Assembly: GCA_017654935.2 (NCBI GenBank) | Contig: CM065712.1 | Coordinates: 28,462,412 to 28,526,411, forward strand | Origin: Phymorhynchus buccinoides | Taxonomy: Eukaryota > Mollusca > Gastropoda > Neogastropoda > Raphitomidae | DNA: 64,000 nt | Direction: 5' to 3' | Shown: positions 47,601 through 57,089 of the stretch, piece after piece | How positions within the stretch are numbered: position 1 is the stretch's first letter | Layout: the number at the start of each line of letters is the position of its first letter | The notes under the pieces: generated by a model | What the model saw: the letters and a program-made list of their open reading frames with translations, nothing else | What the model was told of the DNA's origin: nothing | The model's database searches: none | Translations under genes and position numbers: made by a program

Positions 47601-48314
47601 ACCGAATTTTTCTGACTATAAGGCGATACTTTTTCCCCAGACCCCTGCGCCTTATAATATGACTACAGACAAACCTCTATTTTAAGACTTCCAAAATGTC
47701 TGGAAAAATCGGTCGTAAATTGGAGGGGTCGTATGACGGAGGTTTTCACTGGCAGCCGTAGAAAGAAAAAGTTCAGCACAGTTCATACTCTCTTCTTCAT
47801 GCACACATACCATGACATATTAAAACTGGATTTGGGTCTTTCCAACTCCATAGGATTGTGCAATCGATGTATTACAGTTTCGCTTCGCCGACTTCTGTTA
47901 ATCACCTCCACTCTCGTCCAAAGTCAGTGGTTTTCTTTTTCAAAGTCAGTGGTTTTCATGCTTTTCCTACGCTCTCCGCCATCTTTTCTACAAGGGAAGC
48001 GACTCCGCTTTCAGGCCCTTGACCATGGTTGTTTCCCTTTGCTCGAAGTCTATGCAGACGACAGCAACGGTCGTAAAAACCAACAAAACGGCGGTCGTAA
48101 GTCGCGTTTTAGAGGAAGTCGTTTAAGAGAGGTCGTTTACATAGTAAAATGCATCCGTGCCAACAAATCCGGTCTCAAATGAGAGGTGGTCGCTTAACAG
48201 AGGGTCGTAAAATAGGGGTTTGTCTGTACTAAAATAGTAAGAAAATATAATAACAGAATCTGAAGGTTGTGTAACATTTTGGGGGGGTGCACCTTGTAGT
48301 CCGTAAAACATGGT
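47601..48314. mobile_element. T3 MITE copy 1 with T4 nested
   Basis: Ends accgaatttttctgactata and tagtccgtaaaacatggt. The interior splits at ccttataatatgac | tactaaaatagtaag around the T4 insertion. Confidence 0.82.
47666..48226. mobile_element. T4 MITE nested in T3
   Basis: Ends cagacaaacctctatttta and taaaataggggtttgtctg, flanked by TA on both sides. A 149-codon open frame crosses it but shows no transposase motifs; Tigger/pogo-like by its target and ends. Confidence 0.85.
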
Positions 48315-48476
48315 ACATAAAAAAAGGCCATATAGGCAAATATGCACTGCAGAATGGACAACAGGTGCCCACTCAAGTGCGCAAGTTCTCATGCCTAGGG
48401 GTCTTGGTGATTCGCACCTTCGATGAATTAGCCCCCACCCCTTAAAAACTTAGGTCCGGCCCTGGTACCACTGAGA

Positions 48477-48595
48477 GTGTAGAGTGGCACAGAGGTAACG
48501 TGTTCGCCTCGTGTCAAGTAAACCCGAGTTCGAACCTGGGTACAGGGGATTTGTTTCCTCTCACTTTGCACTAGGCCTTACGGTTTGAACGTGGA

Positions 48596-48626
<31 letters not shown>

Positions 48627-48819
48627 CGTGTGCTCATGCCACGTTAAACCCAGTGGCAGCGAAAAAGTTGTCATTTGGTCAAAATTTACACACCCCCCCC
48701 CCTCCCTTCCTTTCTCATCTTCCTCACACAAAAATCGCATGCAAAAAAAAAAAAAAAAAAAAAAATGGGTCTCGCTGCGACGCGCTCTCCAGGTGGGAGC
48801 AACCCGAATTTCACAGAGA
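48477..48819 (+). mobile_element. SINE-A copy 3 (plus half of an inverted pair)
   Basis: Complete head (gagtggcacagaggtaacg, gagttcgaacctgggtacag), middle, and core up to gaatttcacagagat, where it joins an inverted SINE-A piece. The tail module is missing. Confidence 0.9.
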
Positions 48820-48820
48820 T

Positions 48821-48990
48821 GCTAAGTGCATGGGTACACGGGACCTCGGTTTATCGTCTCATCCAAAAGACTCCACGTTCAGACCGTAACGCCTGGTGCA
48901 AAGTGAGAGAAAAAAAATCCCCTGTACCCAGGTTCGAACTCGGGTTTACTTGACACGAAGCGAACACGTTACCTCTGTGCCACTCTACAC
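48821..48990 (-). mobile_element. SINE-A copy 4 (minus half of the pair)
   Basis: Reads gctaagtgcatgggtacacg onward to gtgccactctacac, i.e. the head and middle on the minus strand without the core. Together with 48,477-48,650 it forms an inverted repeat with ~170-bp arms. Confidence 0.9.
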
Positions 48991-49295
48991 TCTGATGTGC
49001 ATGTGTGGGTGGGTACGGGTACGAGTGTGTGCGTTGAGAGCGACAATGAGAGAGAAATGAACGAGAGACAAAAAAAATAAACTAAAAAAACATAACCTCA
49101 AATTATTTATTTCCCGAACAGAACAGAGAAATGCATAATATGGACAATTAAATGCAGAAAATTAACATTATTTTGCGTCAGGTATTATCTCTTCACACGA
49201 GAAGTGGACTTCAGATTAATATCTATGTACAAAAGCAATGAATATGGGTTTCAAACAGTGTTCGAAAAAACAAGTATATTTGGTATATTCATTCT
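48991..49295. other. No gene seen
   Basis: Plain AT-rich sequence. Confidence 0.5.
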
Positions 49296-49343
49296 AGTCA
49301 CACAGACCTGTCTCGGTGAAATTCGGACTGCTCCCACCTGGAG
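49296..49343 (-). mobile_element. SINE-A core fragment
   Basis: agtcacacagacctgtctcg and gactgctcccacctggag match the 3' core of SINE-A with several substitutions. Head and middle are absent. Confidence 0.7.
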
Positions 49344-49929
49344 TATGTGTGTGTATGTGTCAATAATCTATGTATTTGTGAGCATGTGGCTATATTATGT
49401 CAGGGTTCACACAGTCTTTGAAGGAGCTTATCACACGATTTTCTTAGTTGGGCGCAGTGAGAGAGAGAGAGAGAGGGTGGGACTCCTCCCTCTCTCTCTC
49501 TCTTTCTTTATCCCCAACTAAGAATACTGAGGATTAGCCCCACTCGAGTGTTATGCCACCTGGTGGTCAAAAACCCCTGCTAAGTCGCTCATTGTACAAA
49601 CTTATCGTGTTGTTCAAACAAGTGCATTATGACCTTTTGTGTGCAAACATGCCTGAACGTTTTGTGCACTTGACGACATGTGACGGTGCATGTGAAAAAC
49701 AGACACAAGTCACCCACAATGCTTTTGAGCAAAAGCCAAAAATAGTAACCCCCCAAATGTTTTTTTACCAATTTTCTATTTAGGGTATATTTACGTCTAT
49801 TTTTATGTATTATAATAATAATAATAATGAGGAAGATTTATATAGCGCCCATCCTACTATGTAGGCTACAGGGCGCTTTACACAGAATTGAAATGGAATG
49901 AAAACATGAAACGATACTAGTATCTAGTA
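49344..49929. other. No gene seen; small repeats
   Basis: An inverted tttcttagttggg / ccccaactaagaa pair brackets GA and CT runs at 49,440-49,525. A tatagcgcc-type retroposon fragment lies at 49,812-49,885. Confidence 0.5.
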
Positions 49930-50268
49930 TCTCCCCATGGGGATACCGGGGGGTCTTTAATAAATATCGCTCGCCCATCTTCTGGAAGTTCTGTGCTTGT
50001 AACTTCCTCTAATCTGCCACTCTCTTTGACTCTGCCTTTTCCCTTTGCTTTCTATCATCTACTATCTTTCTGACTTATTATTGCCTCATTCTCCTGCCTT
50101 TTTTTAAACAAACAAATCTTCCAAATAATTTCCTCCTTTGAGCTCCTCCGAAATCGGAATGCGTTGGCTGTACGCAGCGGGGAGACCAGTGAAAACTGAA
50201 AAACGGACACATACGTAGCTTATCCATTATGGCCATATGGCCTGGGAACACAGAAGAGGAAGAAGAAT
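49930..50268 (+). mobile_element. SINE-B copy, type I tail, 5' truncated
   Basis: Starts tctccccatggggataccgg and ends tatggcctgggaacacagaa with a GAA-rich tail. Flanks atactagtatc and ataccagtatc look like an 11-bp target duplication with one mismatch. Confidence 0.85.
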
Positions 50269-50316
50269 ACCAGTATCCACAACATGGAAAACAACCTTGA
50301 ACGATTTCTTTGTTTA

Positions 50317-50491
50317 ATAGGGCATTTGCCGCGTGACGCCGACCTTGAATTTCACCTGACGCCGACCTTGAATTTCACCGAGTTAAAATTAGAGAGTTGA
50401 ATTAGAGAGGTCGCGGGAACTCGGGCAAAACAAGCGCGGGCAATTTAGTAGTCTTGAATAGAGTACGAAAACTCGTGGCAAATGCCCTATT
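50317..50491. mobile_element. Small GC-rich TIR element (aatagggcatttgcc)
   Basis: 175 bp. Ends aatagggcatttgcc and ggcaaatgccctatt are perfect inverses. Inside, gacgccgaccttgaatttca is directly repeated. Confidence 0.85.
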
Positions 50492-50580
50492 GATTGGGTT
50501 TTAAAATAAAATCAAGTCAATAGAAACAAAGAGGCAAATGTCTGCCTTCTGTGCCCAATTTCTGCCAAATTAATGATATA

Positions 50581-51170
50581 CCGTAAAACCTGGACTATAA
50601 GACGCACCTGTATATAAGCCGCATCCCTTAAATTGACAAAGTATTAGGTATTTATTCACATATAAGCCGCACCAGTTTATAAGCCGCAGAGAAAATGGTA
50701 TGTGCACAAACCAACACAAATAACAGAAATTCTCCGACGAAAATGGTGTTTTACGTCCTCTTGGTCTGAATCAGACACATATGGGACATTTGTAAATACA
50801 AATATGGTGGGAACAATACTGGAGGCAATGCCCGGAGGCAGTACGAAACCAGTAAAGTCCAGATTTTTTTAATTAATACAGATGGCTGTAGCGGTGACCA
50901 CGCCTCGGTTGAATAGAAATTCTCCTACCAGAACATGAGTATTTAAAGTTCTCAGGCACTTTCAACATGAGATTTGAATCTATTGATTACCAAAACCAGT
51001 TTTGAGTCTAAAGAAGCTTAAAATAGGCTGAAGAATGTGGCCAGAAACAGATTTAATCATACTGATAAATGCAGAGTGGACAAAAATCCACAGACAAGCC
51101 GCACCAGTCTATAAGCCGCAAGGGCCAAAGTTGAGGGGAAAAGTAGCGGTTTATAGTCCGCATTTTATGG
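50581..51170. mobile_element. T5 MITE with embedded shared block
   Basis: Ends ccgtaaaacctggactataa and the inverse ttatagtccgcattttatgg. cagacaagccgcaccagtct and tataagccgc phrases recur. 50,737-50,914 is the block also found inverted at 4,599-4,769. Confidence 0.8.
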
Positions 51171-51471
51171 TATCTTGAATGTCAAATAAATATAAAATAA
51201 AAACTAGACAAGATAACTCAATTCTGCTTTCTGTGTATCGACAAGGAACCTCTGCCCCATCATGCACAATTAAAATATCAATTTATGCGAAATTTCCACG
51301 ATGTCTGTTTTTCCCATGCACTGTCACATATCTTCGACATTTGCGGAACTGTTGACAAAATAACAATCCAATATATTAGTCAATCACAAGCAGAAATATC
51401 ACAGCATTCATTGAGCAATTAGTCTCTGTTAATTACAACGTCTATTTAACAACAAACATTCTATAAACTTA
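51171..51471. other. No gene seen
   Basis: AT-rich sequence. Confidence 0.5.
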
Positions 51472-52124
51472 CTGTATTTTTCGGACTATCAGGCGATACT
51501 TTTTTCCCAGATTCAAACCCTCCGCTTCTTAACCCTTTCACCGCCAAAGTCGCATTTTAACACCATGGCGATTTAACACCTATGTCGCTAAAAGGCATCA
51601 AATTGGGGTCTATTATCCAAAGACCCTATTGTCTTAGTTTTGGGAAGTAAGGATAGACCTTATTTTATATATATGTCATAAAAGAATCCTCAATACTGCA
51701 GATGGATTTTGTTCTCTACCCAGGTAAATTTAAGGCAGCGATTTAATGCTCCAAAAAAATAGATGATTTTGACAAAAAACCAGATGCTTGTGGCAAAAGA
51801 AAAGACCATCTAACCCTAACCCTAACCATGGAAAGAATCAAGAAATAGATCAGGAGGTTGTAAATCTACATATTTGCCGAGAAATCGATGCACAAAGCCA
51901 TGCACTTATACACTTATTTTTTTGCTGAAACCATTCCTTTGTTTGGTTGATAAATTTTAAGTCTAAATTTAATGGACATTTTTGGCTGAAACATGACTGG
52001 CGGTGAAAGGGCTAAAATATGACTAATAAAATAGTAAAACAAATATAACAAAATCTGAAATTTGGGTAAAATGTGGGGGGTGCGCTTTATACAAAGGTAC
52101 GCATTGTAGTCTGAGAAATACGGT
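51472..52124. mobile_element. T3 MITE copy 2 with PB1 nested
   Basis: Ends ctgtatttttcggactatca and tagtctgagaaatacggt. PB1 sits between the left arm and the aaaatatgactaataaaata interior. Confidence 0.88.
51529..52015 (-). mobile_element. PB1 MITE copy 5, with telomere-like insert
   Basis: Ends ttaaccctttcaccgcc and ggcggtgaaagggctaa. An extra central segment of about 190 bp (from about 51,740) includes ctaaccctaaccctaacc at 51,810-51,827. Confidence 0.85.
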
Positions 52125-52345
52125 AAGTTTGTGTACTGCAACAATAAACAAACATGCAAAAATGTTAGTGCAAGTAAATCGTAAGTTTATAAACATAATT
52201 ATCACACTTCATCCACAAACCAAACAAAAAATAACATAATTATCAACTATTGAAGTAAAATTTTGTTAGTAAAAAAATTTCAAAAATTGGTTTAAAAAAT
52301 GTCTCGATTCCAATATGATACAAAAAGTATGCAATACATGCACTG

Positions 52346-52501
52346 TACTTGACGGACTATAAGGCGATAGTTTTTTTCCCAGACTGAGACCCCTGCGCCT
52401 TATAATGTGACGGATAACATAGTGAGAAATTACAATAACAAAATCTGAATGTTGTGTAATATTTGGGGGGGGGGTGCGCATTACAATTAGAAAAATACGG
52501 C
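52346..52501. mobile_element. T3 MITE copy 3, compact
   Basis: About 156 bp: acggactataaggcgatag at the left, gtgacggataacatagtgag inside, aaaaatacgg at the right. Shows the uninterrupted T3 layout. Confidence 0.8.
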
Positions 52502-52559
52502 ATATCTGCATTGGCATCCAGGCATATGAATGATCTTTTAGGACCTTCACATTTTGTTG

Positions 52560-52990
52560 ATTAACAAAGTAGCCATTTGTTTAGCCACACAAAATCAAGC
52601 TATTTAGTTAAAAGCCTGAATCTAGAAATCTTAGATAAAAACTGTACCAAGCTTTTGTCGGTAAAGATATTTTGGCTGTATGCTCTACATAGTATTTCAA
52701 ATATATTTCTTCCCTCAGATTTATGGTAAAAACTTCTTTTTGTGAGCAGTATCAATCAACATATCTAGTAGAAATAATATACTTAGTATCACAAACATAA
52801 ATAAGATTGCCTATGAGTGAAAATCTAGCAATATCCACTGACTATAAGTAATCTTGTCACATACAACATATTCTCGCCTGTTATTTATGAAAAGTTACTT
52901 ATAGTTAACTAAAGTTTGCTTGAAAAAACTTATGAAAACATAGATAAACTAAATGTTCCTCCCGAAACAGCTGTGTGTACACAAGCAATA
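52560..52990 (-). repeat. Repeat shared with the PB1 long-form interior
   Basis: The reverse complement matches about 6,870-7,280 (gctgtttcgggaggaacatt, gtttgtgatactaagtatat, aaataacaggcgagaatatg). Not bounded by PB1 ends here, so either a separate element or a truncated long-form PB1. Confidence 0.75.
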
Positions 52991-53392
52991 AGGATCTACT
53001 TACATCACCAAAAAACAACAACATACCTTCAGTGACAAGGGTACCATATAGAAAAAATCAACCTGACAAACAACATAATGAAAAATGTCTAAAGTTCGTA
53101 CAAACATGACAAAATCGCAACGGAGTGAGCGGGATTTATTGCAAAAACTGATAACTCGTATCAAACAATGACTGCAGAAATATAAAAAAAAGGGTTTTGC
53201 TTTTTATATTTCAGCAGTCTTTTTTTCATACAAGTTATTAGTTTTCGTAATAAGTTGAATAATATGTCAATGGACTATCTAAAGATAGTCCGTTTTGACT
53301 CCAAGCCAAGATAACGTTATAAAAGCTGTCGCAGATAAACAATATTCTTAATCAGTTCTAAAAATAAAAAAATTTAAGTAAAAAGGAATATA
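52991..53392. other. No gene seen; hairpins
   Basis: An imperfect inverted pair at 53,139-53,255 (aaaaactgataactcgtat / atacaagttattagttttcg) and a small one at about 53,268-53,299. Confidence 0.55.
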
Positions 53393-53812
53393 CAGTGGAG
53401 AACTCTTAACCCTTTCAACGCTAGCCATTCCTCAGCCAAACTTACCATTAAACTTACCTGGGAAGAGAAAAAATTTCGTCTGCAATATTGTGTGGATTCC
53501 TCCATGACATGCATAAAATAGGACATATCCTTACCTCCCAAAAATAAGAACATATTAAGGTCACTGGATACCAGACCCTCATTTGATGCCTTTCAGTGAC
53601 GTGGGTGTTAAATCATTGTGGTGCCAAGAGGCGACAGTGCTGATGAAAGGGTTAACACAAAGCTGGGTAACATGAAATATTGGTTAACGCACAAAATTAT
53701 GTTTGAACTGACGAAGCCCCTCTTTATTAGTACTAAATGTTTAACACAAAATTCCGGTTAACACACACACAAATCTTTGTCCCCTGAATTTTGCGCTAAG
53801 CGTAGTCCACTG
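53393..53812. mobile_element. T6 MITE with PB1 nested
   Basis: TA-flanked with ends cagtggagaactctta and taagcgtagtccactg. Interior aatattggttaacgcacaaa and ggttaacacacacac. PB1 inserted 13 bp from the left end. Confidence 0.88.
53406..53655 (+). mobile_element. PB1 MITE copy 6, nested in T6
   Basis: 250 bp with perfect TTAA on both sides (ctcttaaccc and gggttaacac). One of the clearest demonstrations of the TTAA target. Confidence 0.93.
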
Positions 53813-54020
53813 TACTGCATCAGTAACTTGCAAAAAGGCAGTGATAATTGTTCTACATTCTCTTCTTTGTTGAAAATTCAACATCGTGATTCACATTAAA
53901 CACACTTAAAGAAAACCTTTTTCGTTGTTTGTTTTCTTTTCCCAACACTTGCGCGACAGTTCCCATCAAAATTAAATTCAAATCATTTTTCAGAAAAAAT
54001 ATTACACTTTCTATATATAA
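53813..54020. other. No gene seen
   Basis: Short AT-rich spacer next to the C-terminal repeat array. Confidence 0.5.
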
Positions 54021-54790
54021 GACTTCATTTCATTTCTTTTTGCCTCGGTAGTTACTCAACAACGCTTTCCCTGAGCGCGCTAAACCTCAAAATGAAACAT
54101 TACACATATCTTCTATATATCAAAAAACATAGACAAGCAAAAAAAGACTTAATTTCTTCTTGCCTCGATAACTGCTCAACAACGCTTTTCCTGAACGAAC
54201 TAAACCCCAAAATAACACATTACACATATTTTCTATATTTAAAAAAAACCCACGAAAAAAGACTTCATTTCCTTTCTTCTTGACTCGATAACTGCTCAAC
54301 AACGCTTTCCCTGAACGAACTAAACCCCAAAATAACACATTACACATATTTTCTATATTTAAAAAAACCAAACGAAAAAAGACTTCATTTCCTTTCTTCT
54401 TGCCTTGATAACTGCTCAACAACGCTTTTCCTGAACGAACTAAACCCCAAAAATAACACATTACACATATTTTCTATATTTTAAAAAAAACCACGAAAAA
54501 AGACTTCATTTCATTTTCTTCTTGCCTCAATAACTGCTCAACAACGCTTTACACGAACGAGCTAAACTCCCCCCAAAAAACGAAACATCACACATATTTT
54601 CTATATATAAAAAAACATAAAGACTTCATTTAATTTCTTCTTGCCTCGGTAGTTACTCAACAACGCTTTTTCTGAACGAATTAAACCCCCAAACGTTACA
54701 CATATTTTCTATATATAAAAATACAAACAACAGGACTTCATTTCATTTCTTCTTGCCTCGATAGTTACTCAACAACGCTTTACCCGAACG
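54021..54790 (-). repeat. Tandem array of the last-exon C-terminal codons plus 3' flank
   Basis: Seven units marked by aacaacgcttt at 54,058, 54,178, 54,298, 54,418, 54,540, 54,659 and 54,771 (spacing 112-122 bp). On the minus strand each encodes a version of GLARSGKALLSNYRGKKK. The unit at 54,771 is the real end of the exon above; the far unit (54,058) keeps the same peptide and a TGA. In the middle units (54,178-54,461) the stop is changed (KKKGNEVF), giving one open frame of 113 codons across three units. Confidence 0.93.
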
Positions 54791-55039
54791 AGCCAAACCC
54801 GAAAACGAAACATTACCACCACCACTACTACTACCACACCCACCACCACTACCACTACCACCACCAAGAACTTTGTCCGGTTTTTTCTTCAAGGTCGTCT
54901 TTCGTGCCGTTTTCTCGGAGGCCGATGATTCTGCAGCGGCGGATTCCGATTCTGCGATGATTCTGCGTGCCTCTGCCACAGTGAGGGGCTTGAAGTCATC
55001 TGCGTTGCCGGCGTTGCTACTGTCTGTTGCCTCGGCCCC
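54743..55039 (-). CDS. Terminal exon of an unrecognised - strand gene
   Basis: An acceptor (ctctgatctgtgacag) precedes 55,039. The frame runs 98 codons to TGA at 54,745-54,743. The peptide starts GAEATDSSNAGNADDFKPLT, continues with an Ala/Glu/Ser-rich, probably helical part (AEARRIIAESESAAAESSA), a basic KKKPDK stretch, a Gly/Ser linker (residues ~59-75) encoded by a GGT/AGT microsatellite, and a basic C-terminus SGLARSGKALLSNYRGKKK. The exon begins at a codon boundary, matching the phase-0 end of the exon at 59,251-59,447, so the two probably join. There is no signal peptide or membrane segment. Family unknown. The downstream 3' region repeats the last codons. Confidence 0.75.
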   Translation of the reverse strand, partial: GAEATDSSNAGNADDFKPLTVAEARRIIAESESAAAESSASEKTARKTTLKKKPDKVLGGGSGSGGGCGSSSGGGNVSFSGLARSGKALLSNYRGKKK

Positions 55040-55342
55040 CTGTCACAGATCAGAGAAAATTGTGAAGGTTTAAGCTATTTCTCACTAGCTACAGGGCAAT
55101 GTTCTTCTTCTTCTTCTTTCTTCCATTTAGTGTCCACAATCAACAATTCGATTTTCTGATACTGTTTGGTCGAGGTCCGAAGGTCGCACACAGAACAAAA
55201 CCAACCCTAATCTACTGTGACCCAGCCAGCCAAGACCCGTTCAGCGGAAGCTCGGCATGATGCTGAATCGGAAGGAACTGGAACCCCTAAGCTAATTTTT
55301 TTTTTTTTTTTTTTTAAAGAGGGTATTTACAATGGTTAGACG
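55040..55342. other. Intron of the - strand gene
   Basis: Contains (ttc)n near 55,101 and a poly(T) at 55,297-55,315. Nothing coding. Confidence 0.5.
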
Positions 55343-55798
55343 GTAGACTGGAACGAGCTGAGTGTATCGGCAGATACCACCTCCTCTGGCAACTTGTTCC
55401 AGTCTGTGTTATGAAGCTGAGCTCCATGGAGTCATGTCGGAGACGTCATTCAGACAGTAGACTGGAACGAGCTGAGTGTAGCGGCAGACACCGCCTCCTC
55501 TGGCAACTTGTTCCAGTCTGTGTTATGAAGCTGAGCTCCATGGAGTCATGTCGGAGACGTCATTCAGACAGTAGACTGGAACGAGCTGAGTGTAGCGGCA
55601 GACAGCGCCTCCTCTGGCAACTTGTTCCAGTCTGTGTTATGAAGCTGAGCTCCATGGAGTCATGTCGGAGACGTCATTCAGACAGTAGACTGGAACGAGC
55701 TGAGTGTAGCGGCAGACAGCGCCTCCTCTGGCAACTTGTTCCAGTCTGTGTTATGAAGCTGAGCTCCATGGAGTCATGTCGGAGACGTCATTCAGACA
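55343..55798 (-). repeat. 114-bp satellite x4 derived from a LINE reverse transcriptase end
   Basis: Units start gtagactggaacgagctgag at 55,343, 55,457, 55,571 and 55,685. On the minus strand each encodes HNTDWNKLPEEALSAATLSS followed by FQSTV and a stop. The W-N-x-L-P-x-E ... SF pattern is typical of the C-terminal end of invertebrate non-LTR reverse transcriptases. The + strand 160-codon open frame across the array is an artefact of the 38-codon period. Confidence 0.85.
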
Positions 55799-55977
55799 CT
55801 GTTCCAATCTTTTGGAGTCACGTCGGAGGGTTCGGTAGAGCTCAGGTAGAGAAACCCAATAAAAAGGGAAATATAACTCGCTGTTCCTATTAATCCTGTG
55901 ACCTTCCCCTTGTAGTTGCTTCCCTTAGACTGTCTCCAGTGTGTCCTATTTTCGTTTTTTGCTTCAATAAATGAACT
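55799..55977. other. Spacer, no gene seen
   Basis: Short spacer; gttccaatcttttggagtc may be the edge of the satellite. Confidence 0.4.
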
Positions 55978-55997
55978 ACCGTATTTTGGACTATAAG

Positions 55998-56217
55998 GTA
56001 TTAGGTATTAGGTACTTTATAGTCACAGAGTCGTCTCTGTGAAATTCGGGTTGCTCCCACCTGGAGAGCGCGTCGCAGCCAGAGGCGCGCCACCCAATTT
56101 TTGCTAAAAAAAATTTGCATGCGATTTTTGTCACTGGTGGGGGGGTGTAAATTTTGACCAAATGACAACTTTTTCGTTGCCTCTGGGTTTAACGTGTGCT
56201 AAGTGCATGGGCACACG

Positions 56218-56248
<31 letters not shown>

Positions 56249-56368
56249 TCCACGTTCAGACCGTTAAGGCCTAGTGCAGAATGAGAGGGGAAAAAAACCC
56301 TGTACCCAGGTTCGAACTCGGGTTTACTTGACACGAAGCGAACGCGATACCACTGTGCCACTATACAC
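55998..56368 (-). mobile_element. SINE-A copy 5, nested in T3
   Basis: Full-length minus-strand copy: tail ggtattaggtattaggtact, core gaaattcgggttgctcccac, head ending at ccactgtgccactatacac. Flanks tataagg and atacaagg suggest a short target duplication. Confidence 0.92.
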
Positions 56369-56440
56369 GATACAAGGCCATACTTTTCCCTTTTCCCTTT
56401 CAGACTGAGACCCCTGCGCCTTATAATGTGACTGATAACA

Positions 56441-56601
56441 CAGAGGACCCCCCCTTATAAGACCTTCAAAAATCATCCAAAATGAGGTCTTATAAGGGAG
56501 GGGCCTTATAAGGGAGGTAATTTTTATACTTACAAAGAAGGGCAATGTCTCAGAAAAGTAGGTCTTATATGGGAGGGAGTCTTATAAGGGAGGTTCCACT
56601 G
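56441..56601 (+). mobile_element. T1 MITE copy 5, nested in T3
   Basis: Ends cagaggacccccccttataa (mutated) and ggaggttccactg. Single internal unit (acaaagaagggcaatgtctc). Confidence 0.87.
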
Positions 56602-56699
56602 TATAGCAAGGAAATAGAGAAGCAAAATCTGAATATTGAGTCAAATTTGGGGGGTGCGCCTTATAATCAGGTGCGCCTTATAGTCCGCAAAATACAGTA

Positions 56700-57089
56700 C
56701 AGTGAAACCTCCCAAATAAGACCTCCCATTATAAGACTCCCTCCCACATAAGACCTACTTCTCTGAGACATTGCCCTTCTTTGTAAGCATTAAAATTACC
56801 TCCCTTATAAGACTCCTCCCTTATAAGACCTCCCATTATAAGACTCCCTCCCACATAAGACCTACTTCTCTGAGACATTGCCCTTCTTTGTAAGCATTAA
56901 AATTACCTCCCTTATAAGACTCCTCCCTTATAAGACCTCCCATTATAAGACTCCCTCCCACATAAGACCTACTTCCCTGAGACATTGCCCTTCTTGGTAA
57001 GTATTAAAATTACCTGTATTAGTAGACCCCTCCCTTATAAGACCTCATTTTGGATGATTTTTGAAGGTCTTATAAGGGAGGTCCCACTG
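56700..57089 (-). mobile_element. T1 MITE copy 6 with ~107-bp internal repeats
   Basis: Ends cagtgaaacctcccaaataa and ggtcccactg. The phrase gagacattgcccttctt occurs three times about 107 bp apart, so the expanded unit differs from the 76-bp unit of the large array. Confidence 0.9.

Larger units (their letters stand above)
55978..56698. mobile_element. T3 MITE copy 4 with two nested insertions
   Basis: Left end ccgtattttggactataagg, right end tatagtccgcaaaatacagt. SINE-A (55,998-56,368) lies near the left arm and T1 (56,441-56,601) in the centre. Removing both leaves a standard short T3 like the one at 52,346. Confidence 0.9.

Noticed and set aside
47733..48182. 149-codon open frame inside T4
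   Set aside because: No transposase motif and it spans MITE sequence; treated as chance.
55411..55893. 160-codon + strand repeat protein
   Set aside because: Antisense reading of the 114-bp LINE-derived satellite; the meaningful frame is on the minus strand.
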